DNA of 64,000 bases from Veillonella magna DSM 19857 (GTDB taxonomy: Bacteria; Bacillota; Negativicutes; Veillonellales; Veillonellaceae): contig NZ_KE386795.1 in the NCBI RefSeq assembly GCF_000428745.1, positions 394,692-458,691 on the forward strand. The letters run 5' to 3'. Made by a program: the position numbers and the translations under genes. This document shows, one piece after another, positions 27,665 to 37,142 of this stretch (position 1 is the stretch's first letter; every line of letters starts with the position of its first letter). The notes beneath the pieces were generated by a model. The model ran no database searches. It saw nothing but the letters and a program-made list of their open reading frames with translations, and was not told the origin of the DNA.

Positions 27665-28696
27665 TTAAAAGGATTGTTTTTCAATTAAGTATTCGGCAAT
27701 CTGCAATGCGTTCAGTGCCGCCCCTTTGCGAATCTGGTCCCCCACAATCCAGAAGTTCATGCCTCGTTCGTTATATAAGTCCTTGCGAATACGACCAATT
27801 TCACAATCGTTTTGTCCGGATGTGTACAGCGGCATCGGGTATACCTGTTCTGCCGGATTATCCCGTACAACGAGTCCCGGGAACGCATCGCAGGCTGCGC
27901 GGAAGGCATCTACGCTTACCGGTTCTTCTGTTTCTACCAATACCGATTCGGAATGCGAACGGTATACAGGGATACGGATAGTCGTCGGCACGATTTGAAT
28001 GGAATCATCATGAAGAATTTTCTGTGTTTCGTTAACCATCTTCATTTCTTCCTTAGTGTAGTCGTTATCAAGGAAAACATCAATCTGCGGGATTACGTTA
28101 AAGGCGATAGGATAGTGTTTCGCCAAGGATGCACTGGGAAGAATATGGGCTTCCATTTCTTCACCGGCCAAATGCGCCTTTGTCTGATTGGTCAATTCAT
28201 CAATACCTTCTTTGCCGGCACCGGATACGGCCTGATACGTACTTACCACAATGCGTTTGATGCGGGATAAGTCATGTAATGGTTTTAGTCCTAACGCCAT
28301 GATGATTGTGGAACAGTTCGGATTGGCAATAATGCCTTTGTGCTTGTCGATATCTTCCGGGTTAACCTCCGGTACAACCAATGGCACATCCGGGTCCATA
28401 CGGAAGGTGCTGGAGTTATCGATGACAATAGCACCGCGTTTTACCGCTTCCGGTGCTAAGGTTTTGGAAATCGAACCACCAGCAAACAAAGCAATGTCTA
28501 CGCCTTCGAAGGATTCCGGTTTTGCTTCTTCTACCACATAGGTCTTGCCGCATACGGTAAGCTCCGTACCGGCAGAACGAGCCGATGCTAACAGCTTCAA
28601 GCTTTCAAAAGGAAAATTACGTTCTTCGATCAAAGTAATAATTTCTTGACCCACCGCACCGGTAGCACCTAAAATAGCAACATTTGGTTTTCTCAT
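27665..28696 (-). CDS. asd: Aspartate-semialdehyde dehydrogenase
   Basis: It reduces aspartyl phosphate to aspartate semialdehyde, the branch to lysine, threonine and methionine. The start MRKPNVAILGATGAVGQEII at 28696 follows GAGGAAC. The 343 aa protein carries the NADP-binding GATGAVG, the catalytic block GIIANPNCSTIIM (Cys) and QAVSGAGKEGIDEL, and the late His in IPVYRSHSESV. The 255-base gap before it contains a TATAAT (28852-28857), so it may also have its own promoter. Confidence 0.96.
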   Translation of the reverse strand: MRKPNVAILGATGAVGQEIITLIEERNFPFESLKLLASARSAGTELTVCGKTYVVEEAKPESFEGVDIALFAGGSISKTLAPEAVKRGAIVIDNSSTFRMDPDVPLVVPEVNPEDIDKHKGIIANPNCSTIIMALGLKPLHDLSRIKRIVVSTYQAVSGAGKEGIDELTNQTKAHLAGEEMEAHILPSASLAKHYPIAFNVIPQIDVFLDNDYTKEEMKMVNETQKILHDDSIQIVPTTIRIPVYRSHSESVLVETEEPVSVDAFRAACDAFPGLVVRDNPAEQVYPMPLYTSGQNDCEIGRIRKDLYNERGMNFWIVGDQIRKGAALNALQIAEYLIEKQSF

Positions 28697-28951
28697 GTGT
28701 GTTCCTCGTTTCTCTCTTATCATTGACGATTGGCAATAACCTGCTGCTCCCCATAGTTTTACAGCTTCGACTATCGTCATATCGTCGTGTATTCATGGCT
28801 ACGCTCTCTATCGTAGCACCCTCTCTTCTTTATTCAAAATTAGTTTGTACTATTATATGTTAAATTACATCAGTAACGCTTAATTCAAAATACCATACTG
28901 TAATATCCAAAGCAGATAAATAATCTAGTACGCTAGCAGATACACAATTTA
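28697..28951 (-). promoter_or_regulatory. Gap between dapB and asd with a possible promoter and hairpin
   Basis: This 255-base AT-rich gap holds a TATAAT at 28857-28852 (minus) without a good -35, and a small hairpin (GGTGCTACG with CGTAGCC) about 130 bases before asd. I see no second riboswitch and no gene here. Confidence 0.35.
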
Positions 28952-29749
28952 TTATAGGTAATGTTCCAATCCGTAAGTAAGTCCCGGTTTAGAAGCAATC
29001 TTCTTACATGCGAGGACAACGCCGGGCATGAAGGACAAACGACTTAAGGAGTCGTGACGAATTGTTAAGGTTTCATCATAGCCGCCAAACAATACCTGTT
29101 GATGGGCAACATATCCCGGTAAACGAACACTGTGAATAGTAACATCGTCCACCTTAGCACCGCGCGCACCGGGCAAGCTTTCCCGCGTTAAGTCTTCATC
29201 GGCTATGGCACCGGCCGATGCTTTGGCTTCATTAATCAATTTAGCCGTTAAAATTGACGTTCCGGACGGAGCATCGTATTTATGATTGTGATGAAGCTCG
29301 ATAATCTCCACATTAGGGAAGTACGGAGCCAATTCGGCCGACACCTTCATCATCATCACCGCGCCTAAGGAGAAATTCGGTGCTACTAAGCAGTTGGCAT
29401 GGTGTTCTTTACCGATAGCCGCTAATTCATTGCGCTGTTCTTCGGTTAAGCCCGTCGTACCAATCACCATGTGAACACCTGCACTCAATACGGTTTTAGC
29501 ATTTTCAAAGATAACCGCCGGCGATGTGAAATCGACAATTACATCCGGTTTATCTTTTACTAATGCATTTTCCAATGAAGCGTACACCGGCAGATTCAAA
29601 GCACCGATACCGGCCACTATGCCTAAGTCTTCACCGGCTTGTTTAGGATCGATACCGCCGATAAGTGTCAACGCTGTATCATTATGAACCGCTTTTACTA
29701 CTTCGCGGCCCATTTTGCCCGATGCACCGCATACCATAACTTTTGTCAT
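28952..29749 (-). CDS. dapB: 4-hydroxy-tetrahydrodipicolinate reductase
   Basis: This is the second committed step of lysine and diaminopimelate synthesis. The 265 aa protein has the Rossmann start VMVCGASGKMGREVV, the motif VIGTTGLTEEQ, NFSLGAVMM and the substrate motif ELHHNHKYDAPSGTSILTAK. It is the first gene behind the lysine riboswitch, and AGGAGG precedes its start. Confidence 0.97.
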   Translation of the reverse strand: MTKVMVCGASGKMGREVVKAVHNDTALTLIGGIDPKQAGEDLGIVAGIGALNLPVYASLENALVKDKPDVIVDFTSPAVIFENAKTVLSAGVHMVIGTTGLTEEQRNELAAIGKEHHANCLVAPNFSLGAVMMMKVSAELAPYFPNVEIIELHHNHKYDAPSGTSILTAKLINEAKASAGAIADEDLTRESLPGARGAKVDDVTIHSVRLPGYVAHQQVLFGGYDETLTIRHDSLSRLSFMPGVVLACKKIASKPGLTYGLEHYL

Positions 29750-29762
29750 GTCAATTCCTCCT

Positions 29763-29796
29763 AAAAAAAAGACCAGCGGATGCTAACCACTGATCT
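29763..29796 (-). terminator. Riboswitch-controlled terminator before dapB
   Basis: AGATCAGTGG pairs with CCGCTGGTCT (10 pairs, two of them G-U), followed by eight T on the minus strand, 14 bases before dapB. It is the expression platform of the lysine riboswitch: with lysine bound this stem should form. Confidence 0.9.
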
Positions 29797-29857
29797 TATA
29801 TGTTCCATGCATGTACGATTATCAGAACCGTTGCACAATTCATACGATGAGCTAGCA

Positions 29858-30014
29858 CTCCATCACAAAGTGATGACAGTCATACATCTCTTAAATGCAT
29901 GACCAGAATCGGATGCTCGGTACACCCGACCTTCGGCAAAAGCCCCTTTTTGTACAGATCAACGTCTACCACACTCCCTGTACATACTCTTGACATTCGC
30001 ACCTCTATCTCCGC
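29858..30014 (-). promoter_or_regulatory. Lysine riboswitch (L box)
   Basis: The minus strand carries the conserved L-box blocks in order: AGATAGAGGTGCGA, CAAGAGTA, AAAGGGGCTTTTGCCGAAGG, CTGGTC and GACTGTCA, with the five-helix spacing. A terminator and the dapB-asd-dapA operon follow. It senses lysine and shuts off lysine synthesis. Confidence 0.92.
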
Positions 30015-30067
30015 ATATTCGATTTGTTGTTTACCGCTATTCGTAAACATATCAATTTGATGGTATT

Positions 30068-30096
30068 AGTATACCTTGTATCCGGCATATCGTCAA
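30068..30096 (-). promoter_or_regulatory. Promoter of the dapB-asd-dapA operon
   Basis: TTGACG (30096-30091) and TATACT (30073-30068) are 17 bases apart on the minus strand, placing the start about 45 bases upstream of the riboswitch. Confidence 0.8.
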
Positions 30097-30118
30097 CAGG
30101 GAAAACAAAATTATCCTC

Positions 30119-30267
30119 CCTGTCTATACTTCAATTACACTGATATGCCTATGATTCGATTGCACCGACTGGTCCATTCTATGATTGCGCTGACATGCCC
30201 TTTTAGGCCTATGCTAAGATGCTCATTCTTTAATTACACAGACCTACCTATCCCTCAATCACACCGA
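30119..30267. repeat. Degenerate 25-bp tandem repeat at the recN 3' end
   Basis: Read on the minus strand, six units start at 30267, 30242, 30217, 30193, 30168 and 30143. Five are 25 bases and one is 24. Most begin TC(G/A/T)G(T/C)G(T/C)(A/G)AT. The first unit includes the last codons and stop of recN (TCG GTG TGA). The units are diverged (roughly half to three quarters alike), and the third is the weakest. Confidence 0.65.
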
Positions 30268-31953
30268 TTCCTCCGTAGACATATAGGGATTGCCGAAATG
30301 AGCAATGAGCTCCTTCGCTGTTTCCACTGCCGTATGAGAAAAACTGTTACCCGACATCATGCCCGCAATTTGACGGATATGTTCTTCTTCGGACAACTGC
30401 CGGATAGTTGAAATTGTTCGCCCTGCCTCTTCATGCTTGGCCAAATGATAATGATGCTGTGCAATGCTGGCCGTTTGCGGCAAATGGGTAATACAGAATA
30501 CTTGTGTACTCGTGCTGAGTTGCTGTATTTGTGCCGCCACTTGCAGAGCAACATCGCCGCTGATACCTACGTCAATTTCATCAAACACCAGTGTCTTCTG
30601 CGATTCCTGATTAAATACGGCGGAAAAAGCTAAGGCAATACGCGACAGCTCGCCGCCGGACGCAACTTTATGAAGGGGTAACGGCTTCTCACCCGTATTG
30701 GCTGTAAAGAGCAATTCAATATGCTTGGCTCCCAACGGTGTCAAACCGTCCGCCTCTTCAATGGCAAATCCGATGCGTGCCTTGGCCATACCCAATGACT
30801 GCAAGCGCTGTTGCAAGGCGTCTGCGATTATACGGCGATTTGTTTCCCGTATGATCCGTAAACGTTGAAGCGCCTGTATAGCCGCTTCTTCTTTTGCTTT
30901 TACGTCCGCTTCTATATCTGCTTGCGCATAGGTTTCCTTTTCTAAGGCTTCCAAGCGAGCCTGCGCCTTTTCTTCGTATGCTAAAACAGCTTCAATACTT
31001 TCACCGTATTTTCGTTTCAAACCGTAAATCAGCGAATCCCGTTCCTGACAGTACACATACCGTTCTTCATCGTAAGAAATGGCATCACGATATCTATCTA
31101 AGGATTGTGCCGCTTCTTCCAATTGAAAATACGCGGAATCTACCAATTCGGAAATATCCTTTATACCCTCATCGTAGCGCAGTAAATCATGCACTTCCGT
31201 TTTTATGGTGTTCACCGTATCCAAAATAGGGTTACGCTGTGTATAGAACGCATCATAGCAGGCACCGAGTACTTTGTCTACATGTTCAAAGCTGTCCAAC
31301 CGCTTTAACTCTGCGCTAATAGCTACGTCCTCTCCCGGCGTAAGCCGTGCTTCTTCAATCTCGTCGATTTGAAAACGCAACATATCCAGTTCACGGGCCC
31401 GTTCCGCTTCGGCTTCGGCCAAGCTGTCCAATTTACGCTTGGCTTCACGATATGCATTGTAGGCATCACGATAGGTATAATACGCTGTTTTCGATTCTGC
31501 CGTATAAAAGTCTAAGTATTCATGATGAATATCCGGGTTAAGCAATAATTGATTGTTGTATTGTCCGTGAATATCCGCCAGCTGTTCCCCGATTTCACGC
31601 AATGCTTTTAAGGGAATCGCTTGATCGTTAGCTAAAATTGTCGATTTTCCTTGCCGATTAAAGGAGCGTGACAGAATCAGTTGATTATCTTCTACAACGA
31701 TATTTTTACTTTCCAATAATGCCTGCAACTTAGAGTCATCGGTTATGTCAAAGACGCCTTCAATAACAAAGGCGTCTTTTCCGTGACGGATAAATTCATT
31801 GCTGGCACGTTCGCCTAAAAGAATACTGAACGCATCCATTAGAATTGATTTACCGGCACCTGTTTCACCGGTAAAAATAGTAATCCCCTTATGAAATTGA
31901 AGATTCATATGCTCAATAAGAGCAAAATTCCGAATGCCCATTTGTATCAGCAT
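30259..31953 (-). CDS. recN: DNA repair protein RecN
   Basis: RecN is an SMC-like ATPase acting in double-strand break repair. The 564 aa protein has Walker A FTGETGAGKSILMDAFSILL at the N-terminus, a coiled-coil middle (about 150-340), the signature VASGGELSRIALAFSAVF and Walker B TLVFDEIDVGISGD. It follows argR with a 3-base gap, the classic argR-recN pair. Confidence 0.97.
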   Translation of the reverse strand: MLIQMGIRNFALIEHMNLQFHKGITIFTGETGAGKSILMDAFSILLGERASNEFIRHGKDAFVIEGVFDITDDSKLQALLESKNIVVEDNQLILSRSFNRQGKSTILANDQAIPLKALREIGEQLADIHGQYNNQLLLNPDIHHEYLDFYTAESKTAYYTYRDAYNAYREAKRKLDSLAEAEAERARELDMLRFQIDEIEEARLTPGEDVAISAELKRLDSFEHVDKVLGACYDAFYTQRNPILDTVNTIKTEVHDLLRYDEGIKDISELVDSAYFQLEEAAQSLDRYRDAISYDEERYVYCQERDSLIYGLKRKYGESIEAVLAYEEKAQARLEALEKETYAQADIEADVKAKEEAAIQALQRLRIIRETNRRIIADALQQRLQSLGMAKARIGFAIEEADGLTPLGAKHIELLFTANTGEKPLPLHKVASGGELSRIALAFSAVFNQESQKTLVFDEIDVGISGDVALQVAAQIQQLSTSTQVFCITHLPQTASIAQHHYHLAKHEEAGRTISTIRQLSEEEHIRQIAGMMSGNSFSHTAVETAKELIAHFGNPYMSTEESV

Positions 31954-31956
31954 AGT

Positions 31957-32412
31957 TTAGTCCTTCATCAAATCGGAAATACGTTTTAATACAGCCTGTA
32001 CATCAGCCTCAGATCGTGCAATGAGGAGTATCGTGTCATCGCCACCGAGGGTACCGATAATTTCATCCCATTTTGCATGATCAATAGCAAAGGCCACAGA
32101 CTGTGCCGATCCCGGCAAGGTATGCAAAACAATCTGATTTAAGCTGTAGTCTACTTTTGTAATGGAGTCCTGAAACAAACGGTTGATGCGGCTGCGCGAT
32201 AGAAGTACGTTTTCCTCCGGCGATAGAGCATAGCGATAATGACCGTCACCGGTAGGAATCTTAATCAACATTAACTCTTTAATGTCGCGAGACACGGTTG
32301 CTTGCGTAACTTCAATGCCTTCTTCCAAAAGTGCCGCAGCTAATTCTTCCTGCGTTTCGATAGAACGGGACTGTACAATTTCTTTGATTTTATTATATCT
32401 GTATCGTTTCAT
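31957..32412 (-). CDS. argR: Arginine repressor ArgR
   Basis: ArgR is a hexameric arginine-responsive regulator. The 151 aa protein has an N-terminal winged helix (QEELAAALLEEGIEVTQATV then SRDIKEL) and a C-terminal arginine-binding domain with TLGGDDTILLIARSE. It sits directly before recN as in Bacillus. No ARG box was identified nearby. Confidence 0.95.
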   Translation of the reverse strand: MKRYRYNKIKEIVQSRSIETQEELAAALLEEGIEVTQATVSRDIKELMLIKIPTGDGHYRYALSPEENVLLSRSRINRLFQDSITKVDYSLNQIVLHTLPGSAQSVAFAIDHAKWDEIIGTLGGDDTILLIARSEADVQAVLKRISDLMKD

Positions 32413-32414
32413 AG

Positions 32415-32990
32415 TTATCGTCCTCTAAGTATATAAAGCGTAGGCGGCTGATTGCGTTGATTCAACGGCCGCCATGTACTAACATCATAATATCGTTGCG
32501 GTAGACCGGTAATATACTCCAACACGGCTGCTTCTTCTGCTGCACCTTCTGGCGTTCCCGGATAGGCTACAACGGTAATCATCCCCTGCGGAGTCAAATG
32601 CGATAATGCTCCTTGCAAGGCGCGAATCGTTGTGTCTGCTTTGGTCATTAATGAGTGATCACCACTTGGTAAATAACCCAGATTAAATACGGCTAAGTCA
32701 ATGGGATAATCCAATGGCGTGTCCGGTCCGAGAAAATCCGCATGATCTCCCAGACTTAATTGCCAGCTAATATCTCTTCGGCTGCATTCTTTCATTCGCT
32801 CCTGCGTCGCTTTAATAGCAGCCAGCTGTATATCAAAGCCGAATAAAGCTGCATGTGGTGCGCAATGATTGGCCAAATATAGGAAGTCATGACCATTCCC
32901 CACGGTGGCATCCACTATACAGTGGGCCTTGGCCAGCGCATCCTGCCATAAATTGTGCTGAAATTGTACAGCGTGATTCAGATTTATCAT
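32415..32990 (-). CDS. mnmM: tRNA 2-thiouridine (mnm5s2U) methyltransferase, MnmM/YtqB family
   Basis: This 191 aa SAM-dependent methyltransferase carries VDATVGNGHDFLYLANHC (SAM loop) and LAVFNLGYLPSGDHSL (the NxGYLP motif typical of YtqB). The YtqB family has been linked to the last methylation of mnm5s2U in the tRNA wobble position in Bacillota. It sits between nadK and argR. Earlier annotations call it rRNA methylase; the tRNA role is family knowledge, not seen here. Confidence 0.85.
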   Translation of the reverse strand: MINLNHAVQFQHNLWQDALAKAHCIVDATVGNGHDFLYLANHCAPHAALFGFDIQLAAIKATQERMKECSRRDISWQLSLGDHADFLGPDTPLDYPIDLAVFNLGYLPSGDHSLMTKADTTIRALQGALSHLTPQGMITVVAYPGTPEGAAEEAAVLEYITGLPQRYYDVSTWRPLNQRNQPPTLYILRGR

Positions 32991-33871
32991 AATAACTCAT
33001 TCCTTCGCGCCGACAATTTGCGGAACAAAGTAGCAAAAAATTTCTGGTCATGGAAGCGGACATAGCGACAATACATAGGACTGGCTTCGATATGCAGCGA
33101 TTCTTCATTAGTAAAATCGTAGTCAAAGGTGCCGTCAATACAAATATGTAACGATGCCTGTCGCTTCGGCATGGTCAAATCTATTTTAGCACTTTCCTTC
33201 AGCACCAACGATACACCTTGTAATAAATGAGGCGCTATAGGCGTTACGATAATCGAATGATTATCCGGCGCCATAATAGGCCCGCCGGCCGACAAATTAT
33301 AACCGGTAGAACCTGTAGAGCAAGCCACGATAATCCCGTCTGCCGGATACATCTGCGTATGACCACCGTTGATGGCGAGATTGACACGTGCCATTTTTCC
33401 CGGCTCAGACCGTGTAACTACCACTTCATTGATAATAGGCGTTAATTTTTTAACGTTCCCATCGGCACCATGTATTTCCGCAGCTAAATGCACACGATTT
33501 TCTATGCGAATATCTCCTTTAGCGATACGTTCGATTCGATCATCCAAATTGTCTAATTCAATTTGATTCAAAAAGCCCAACTCGCCGAGATTGATACCGC
33601 ATACCGGTACATCATATGTATGAATCTGTCGGGCCAAATGAATAATCGTACCATCTCCGCCAAAGCTAAAAGCCATATCCAAGTGCTTGAATACTTCCGG
33701 TCTGGGCATGACAAATTTATCCGGTACATCCAACAGATTCGGCACATCATAATGACGTAAGTCTGCCGGCAATACAACGTCCATACCATTATTGCGACAT
33801 ATCTGCGCTGTACGTTTCATTACATCCCTTATATTTTCTTTTCCCATATTTGGGAAAAAGCCTACACGCAT
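32987..33871 (-). CDS. nadK: NAD kinase
   Basis: It phosphorylates NAD to NADP. The start MRVGFFPNMGKENIRDV at 33871 follows AGGTGGTGA; a GTG 12 bases upstream is less likely. The 294 aa protein has FGGDGTIIHLARQ, INLGELGFL, a TRSEPGK block and DGIIVACSTGSTGYNLSAGG, all diagnostic. It overlaps mnmM by 4 bases. Confidence 0.97.
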   Translation of the reverse strand: MRVGFFPNMGKENIRDVMKRTAQICRNNGMDVVLPADLRHYDVPNLLDVPDKFVMPRPEVFKHLDMAFSFGGDGTIIHLARQIHTYDVPVCGINLGELGFLNQIELDNLDDRIERIAKGDIRIENRVHLAAEIHGADGNVKKLTPIINEVVVTRSEPGKMARVNLAINGGHTQMYPADGIIVACSTGSTGYNLSAGGPIMAPDNHSIIVTPIAPHLLQGVSLVLKESAKIDLTMPKRQASLHICIDGTFDYDFTNEESLHIEASPMYCRYVRFHDQKFFATLFRKLSARRNELL

Positions 33872-33883
33872 TCCATTCACCAC

Positions 33884-34687
33884 CTATAATGTATGAGCTT
33901 CCTCCACTACATTATCAAGAAGCTCCGACGTAATCGCTATCGCGTTCGCCGCTTGTTTTGTAAAAAATCCTAAAAACTCTATGTTCCCTTCCGTACCCTT
34001 GATAGGCGAATAGGTAAGGCCGTGTAAATATAAGCCCGCATCTTCGGCAACATGTAAAATGCGGTCAAGCACTTCTTTATGTACTGCTTCGTCTCTTACG
34101 ATACCGCCTTTACCAACCTTTTCGCGTCCTGCCTCAAACTGAGGTTTAATAAGTGCCACCAAGGATCCACTGTCCTTGAGCAACGTAACGGCTACCGGTA
34201 AAACCTTATCTAAGGAAATAAAAGCAACGTCGATAGAAATAAAATCACTTAGCTCACCCAGTTGCTCCGGTGTCACGGTTCGGATATTTTGCTTCTCCAT
34301 ATTGATGACCCGCGAATCTTGACGGAGCTTCCAAGCCAATTGATTATAGCCTACATCGATAGCGAATACCTTCTTCGCTCCGTTTTGCAAAGCACAATCC
34401 GTAAAGCCTCCCGTAGAAGCGCCGATATCTACCATAACCGCCTCCGTTAAATCAATGGGATACATGGACAATGCTTTTTCCAATTTCAAGCCGCCCCGAC
34501 TGACATAGGGAAGTGTATTTCCTTTTACATGTATGTCTGCATCAATGGCAACCTTCGTTCCCGCCTTATCGACGCACACGGTACCGATAAAAATCTGACC
34601 TGCCATAATTGCCGTTTTTGCTTTCTCACGGCTTTCAAAAAGTCCTCGATTTACCAAGAGAACATCCAATCGTTCTTTCGTACTCAT
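33884..34687 (-). CDS. tlyA: TlyA-family rRNA 2'-O-methyltransferase
   Basis: The 267 aa protein combines an N-terminal S4 RNA-binding domain (ERLDVLLVNRGLFESREKAK) with an FtsJ/RrmJ-type methyltransferase (VDIGASTGGFTDCALQNGAK, FISIDVAFISLDKVLP, ALIKPQFEAGRE). TlyA methylates cytidines in rRNA in actinobacteria; in Bacillota the family (YqxC) often sits next to nadK, argR and recN, as here. A hemolysin label seen in older records is doubtful. Confidence 0.9.
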   Translation of the reverse strand: MSTKERLDVLLVNRGLFESREKAKTAIMAGQIFIGTVCVDKAGTKVAIDADIHVKGNTLPYVSRGGLKLEKALSMYPIDLTEAVMVDIGASTGGFTDCALQNGAKKVFAIDVGYNQLAWKLRQDSRVINMEKQNIRTVTPEQLGELSDFISIDVAFISLDKVLPVAVTLLKDSGSLVALIKPQFEAGREKVGKGGIVRDEAVHKEVLDRILHVAEDAGLYLHGLTYSPIKGTEGNIEFLGFFTKQAANAIAITSELLDNVVEEAHTL

Positions 34688-34698
34688 AACTCCGCCTA

Positions 34699-35577
34699 CT
34701 AATTTGTTCGACTTATCAAATAATCTACCAACGCTGTTAGCACGGTGGTATCTGCTTTTGTACCTATCAAAGCGGCCTTAGCCGCTTCGGCTGTTTCTTG
34801 GGCTTTCGCACGTGCACCGTCCAGGCCCAACAAAGATGTATAGGTAGACTTATCCAAACGTTCATCACTGCCCGGCGTTTTACCAAGCTCTTCAATGGTA
34901 CCTACCACATCGAGAATATCGTCGGTAATTTGGAACAGCAATCCCAAGTAATCGGCATACGTCTGAAAAGCCTTTGTCGTTGCTTCATCGGCACGACTCA
35001 ACAACAATCCGATGGTAACGGCTGCCGAAAAAAGTGCCCCTGTTTTACCGCGATGTAACACCTGTAATTCTTCCAAGGGTAATGCCTTTCCCTCGGAAGA
35101 TATGTCCATCGCCTGACCGCCTACCATACCGGCCGGTCCTGCTGCATCAGCTAAGACTTTGATACAGGCCATTTGTTGAGATGCATCGGCTGCCGATGGT
35201 CGTCCGATTAAACTAAAAGCTTCCGTCAACAATCCGTCACCGGCTAAAATTGCCATGGCTTCACCGAATTTTTTATGATTCGTCAACTGACCGCGACGAT
35301 AATCATCATCATCCATCGCCGGTAAATCATCATGTATTAATGAATAGGTATGCACCAGCTCAATGGCACAAACTACATTTTTATACGCATCGGCCGATAC
35401 CCCCAAGGCTTCCATAACCGCCTTTGTTAAAATCGGACGTATGCGTTTACCACCGAGCAGTAAGCTGTAACGCATTGCGTCGTAAAGAGTTTGATACTCC
35501 GGCAAACTGTCTTCCAAGACATCTGCCAAATACGTATCTACCCATACTTTATTATCGTGTAAATAGTTTTTAATCAT
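34699..35577 (-). CDS. ispA: Farnesyl (geranyl) diphosphate synthase
   Basis: This makes C15 (or C10) isoprenoid diphosphate, feeding uppS. The start MIKNYLHDNKVWVDTYL at 35577 follows GAGGAT. The 292 aa protein has the first Asp-rich motif HDDLPAMDDDDYRRG, the second FQITDDILDVVG, and GGKRIRP near residue 45. It follows xseB, the usual xseA-xseB-ispA order. Confidence 0.95.
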   Translation of the reverse strand: MIKNYLHDNKVWVDTYLADVLEDSLPEYQTLYDAMRYSLLLGGKRIRPILTKAVMEALGVSADAYKNVVCAIELVHTYSLIHDDLPAMDDDDYRRGQLTNHKKFGEAMAILAGDGLLTEAFSLIGRPSAADASQQMACIKVLADAAGPAGMVGGQAMDISSEGKALPLEELQVLHRGKTGALFSAAVTIGLLLSRADEATTKAFQTYADYLGLLFQITDDILDVVGTIEELGKTPGSDERLDKSTYTSLLGLDGARAKAQETAEAAKAALIGTKADTTVLTALVDYLISRTN

Positions 35578-35640
35578 GGCATCCTCACTTATCATCTAAT
35601 ACCTAGTACCATTTTACACTATTTTGTAAAATTATGCACA

Positions 35641-35841
35641 TTATATGCGAACTTCTTCTATAATCTGTTGGATCTCTTCTTCTACCGATGCCAGCATATC
35701 AGAACATTCTTTTACAAGGGTAAGACCTTTCTTGTAATGCGTTAACAATTCATTTACCGTCAACTCGTTTTCATCCAACTCTTTGACAATCGCTTCCAAA
35801 GCGGCGTATTTTTTTTCATAACTTTTCAATGAAGCTGCCAT
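35641..35841 (-). CDS. xseB: Exodeoxyribonuclease VII small subunit
   Basis: The 66 aa helical protein (YEKKYAALEAIVKELDENEL, LTHYKKGLTLVKECSDML) is a standard XseB. It forms exonuclease VII with XseA. Its start overlaps the end of xseA by 26 bases, which suggests coupled translation. Confidence 0.93.
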   Translation of the reverse strand: MAASLKSYEKKYAALEAIVKELDENELTVNELLTHYKKGLTLVKECSDMLASVEEEIQQIIEEVRI

Positions 35842-37039
35842 TAGCTTTGACCTCCTTGACTATTGTCGTAATCGTGCCGTCGGATACATGTACCGTTAAT
35901 GTATCTCCGCCGGCCACCTGCGAAATTGATGTAACCGGAACTCCCTTGGCTTCGGCTTTGGCGTATCCTTTTAAAAGAGGTGCTAACGGATTGTTGGCTT
36001 CCAGCCGCTGCGCTATTATTATTAATCGGTTACGCGCTCCGTCCACACCTCGCTTAACACTTGTATGAAGTTGATGTGTATAACCATCAAGACGGGATTG
36101 CTCTCGATGGATCAACGTTAATGCCGGTACCCCTAACTTGCGATTAAAAAGAGCAAACAGCTGCTGTCGTCGCGACTCCACTTCTTCCGTCATACGGGTG
36201 TGTAAAAATTCGGCTACGGCAGCTACCTCATTTTGTAATGATGCAAGAGGATAGACCGCCATTTCCGCTGCATGACTGGGTGTAGCACCGCGTACATCGG
36301 CAGCAAAATCGCACAGTGTATAGTCGGTTTCATGTCCTACCGCCGATATAATCGGTGTATGACATGCATAGACCGATTCCACTACCAATCTATCATTAAA
36401 GCACCACAGGTCTTCCATAGAGCCACCACCGCGACCAACAATAATCAAATCTACGTCTGGATCGGCATCGGCCTTGCTCACACCTTTGGCAATGACGGCT
36501 CCGGCGGATTCGCCTTGTACGGGAACAGCATACAATTTAAAGCGCACCAATGGATTACGTTGTTTAGCGACGTGTAAAATATCGTGTAATACTGCTCCCG
36601 ATTGGGACGTAACAATGCCGATACAAGAAGCCAGTCGAGGCAATGGCTTTTTATGTTCTTCCGCAAAATATCCCAAGGATTCAAGCTCGCGCTTCAATTC
36701 TTCAAATGCCATTTGATACGGACTCTTGGTACCTACCTGCAAATCATTACATATAAGGCTGAGGCGTCCCGTTTTTTCGTAAAAGTTTACGGCCGCTCGC
36801 ATTGTTACCAGCAGTCCGTTTTCCAATTTTCCTACCAGACCCTTACGCTGCGCCGTACTCGACCATAAAGCAACATCAATGGCTGCCTCTTCATCTTTTA
36901 GAGTAAAGTAATAATGCCCCGCACTGTGACGTTTCAAATTTGAAATCGTTCCGGCTACGAAACAATTTTTCAAAATAAATTCTCGTTCCAATGTCCGCTT
37001 AATACATTGATTTAAACGACTGATTGTAAAGACGTCCAT
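35816..37039 (-). CDS. xseA: Exodeoxyribonuclease VII large subunit
   Basis: This is the catalytic subunit of a single-strand-specific exonuclease. The start MDVFTISRLNQCIKRTL at 37039 follows AGGAGGTGCCT. The 407 aa protein has an N-terminal OB domain (GHYYFTLKDEEAAIDVALWS), the catalytic core DVDLIIVGRGGGSMEDLWCF with ISAVGHETDYTLCDFAADVR, and a helical C-terminal region. It is followed by xseB and ispA. Confidence 0.96.
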   Translation of the reverse strand: MDVFTISRLNQCIKRTLEREFILKNCFVAGTISNLKRHSAGHYYFTLKDEEAAIDVALWSSTAQRKGLVGKLENGLLVTMRAAVNFYEKTGRLSLICNDLQVGTKSPYQMAFEELKRELESLGYFAEEHKKPLPRLASCIGIVTSQSGAVLHDILHVAKQRNPLVRFKLYAVPVQGESAGAVIAKGVSKADADPDVDLIIVGRGGGSMEDLWCFNDRLVVESVYACHTPIISAVGHETDYTLCDFAADVRGATPSHAAEMAVYPLASLQNEVAAVAEFLHTRMTEEVESRRQQLFALFNRKLGVPALTLIHREQSRLDGYTHQLHTSVKRGVDGARNRLIIIAQRLEANNPLAPLLKGYAKAEAKGVPVTSISQVAGGDTLTVHVSDGTITTIVKEVKANGSFIEKL

Positions 37040-37142
37040 AGGCACCTCCTAGCTACACGGTTAATCATTCGCCTCTCTGCATCCTACTATGCTACATTTC
37101 TTATTATTTTATTTGCTAAAACATCATTTGTTTGTGGTGGCA

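Noticed and set aside
28697-28951. A second lysine riboswitch before asd
   Set aside because: A small hairpin and GGGTGC text are present, but the L-box blocks (GAGGTGCGA, GCCGAAGG, GACTGTCA) are missing.
30894-31229. 111 aa plus-strand frame antisense to recN
   Set aside because: It lies within the well-supported recN coding region, with no start signal and no recognisable domain.
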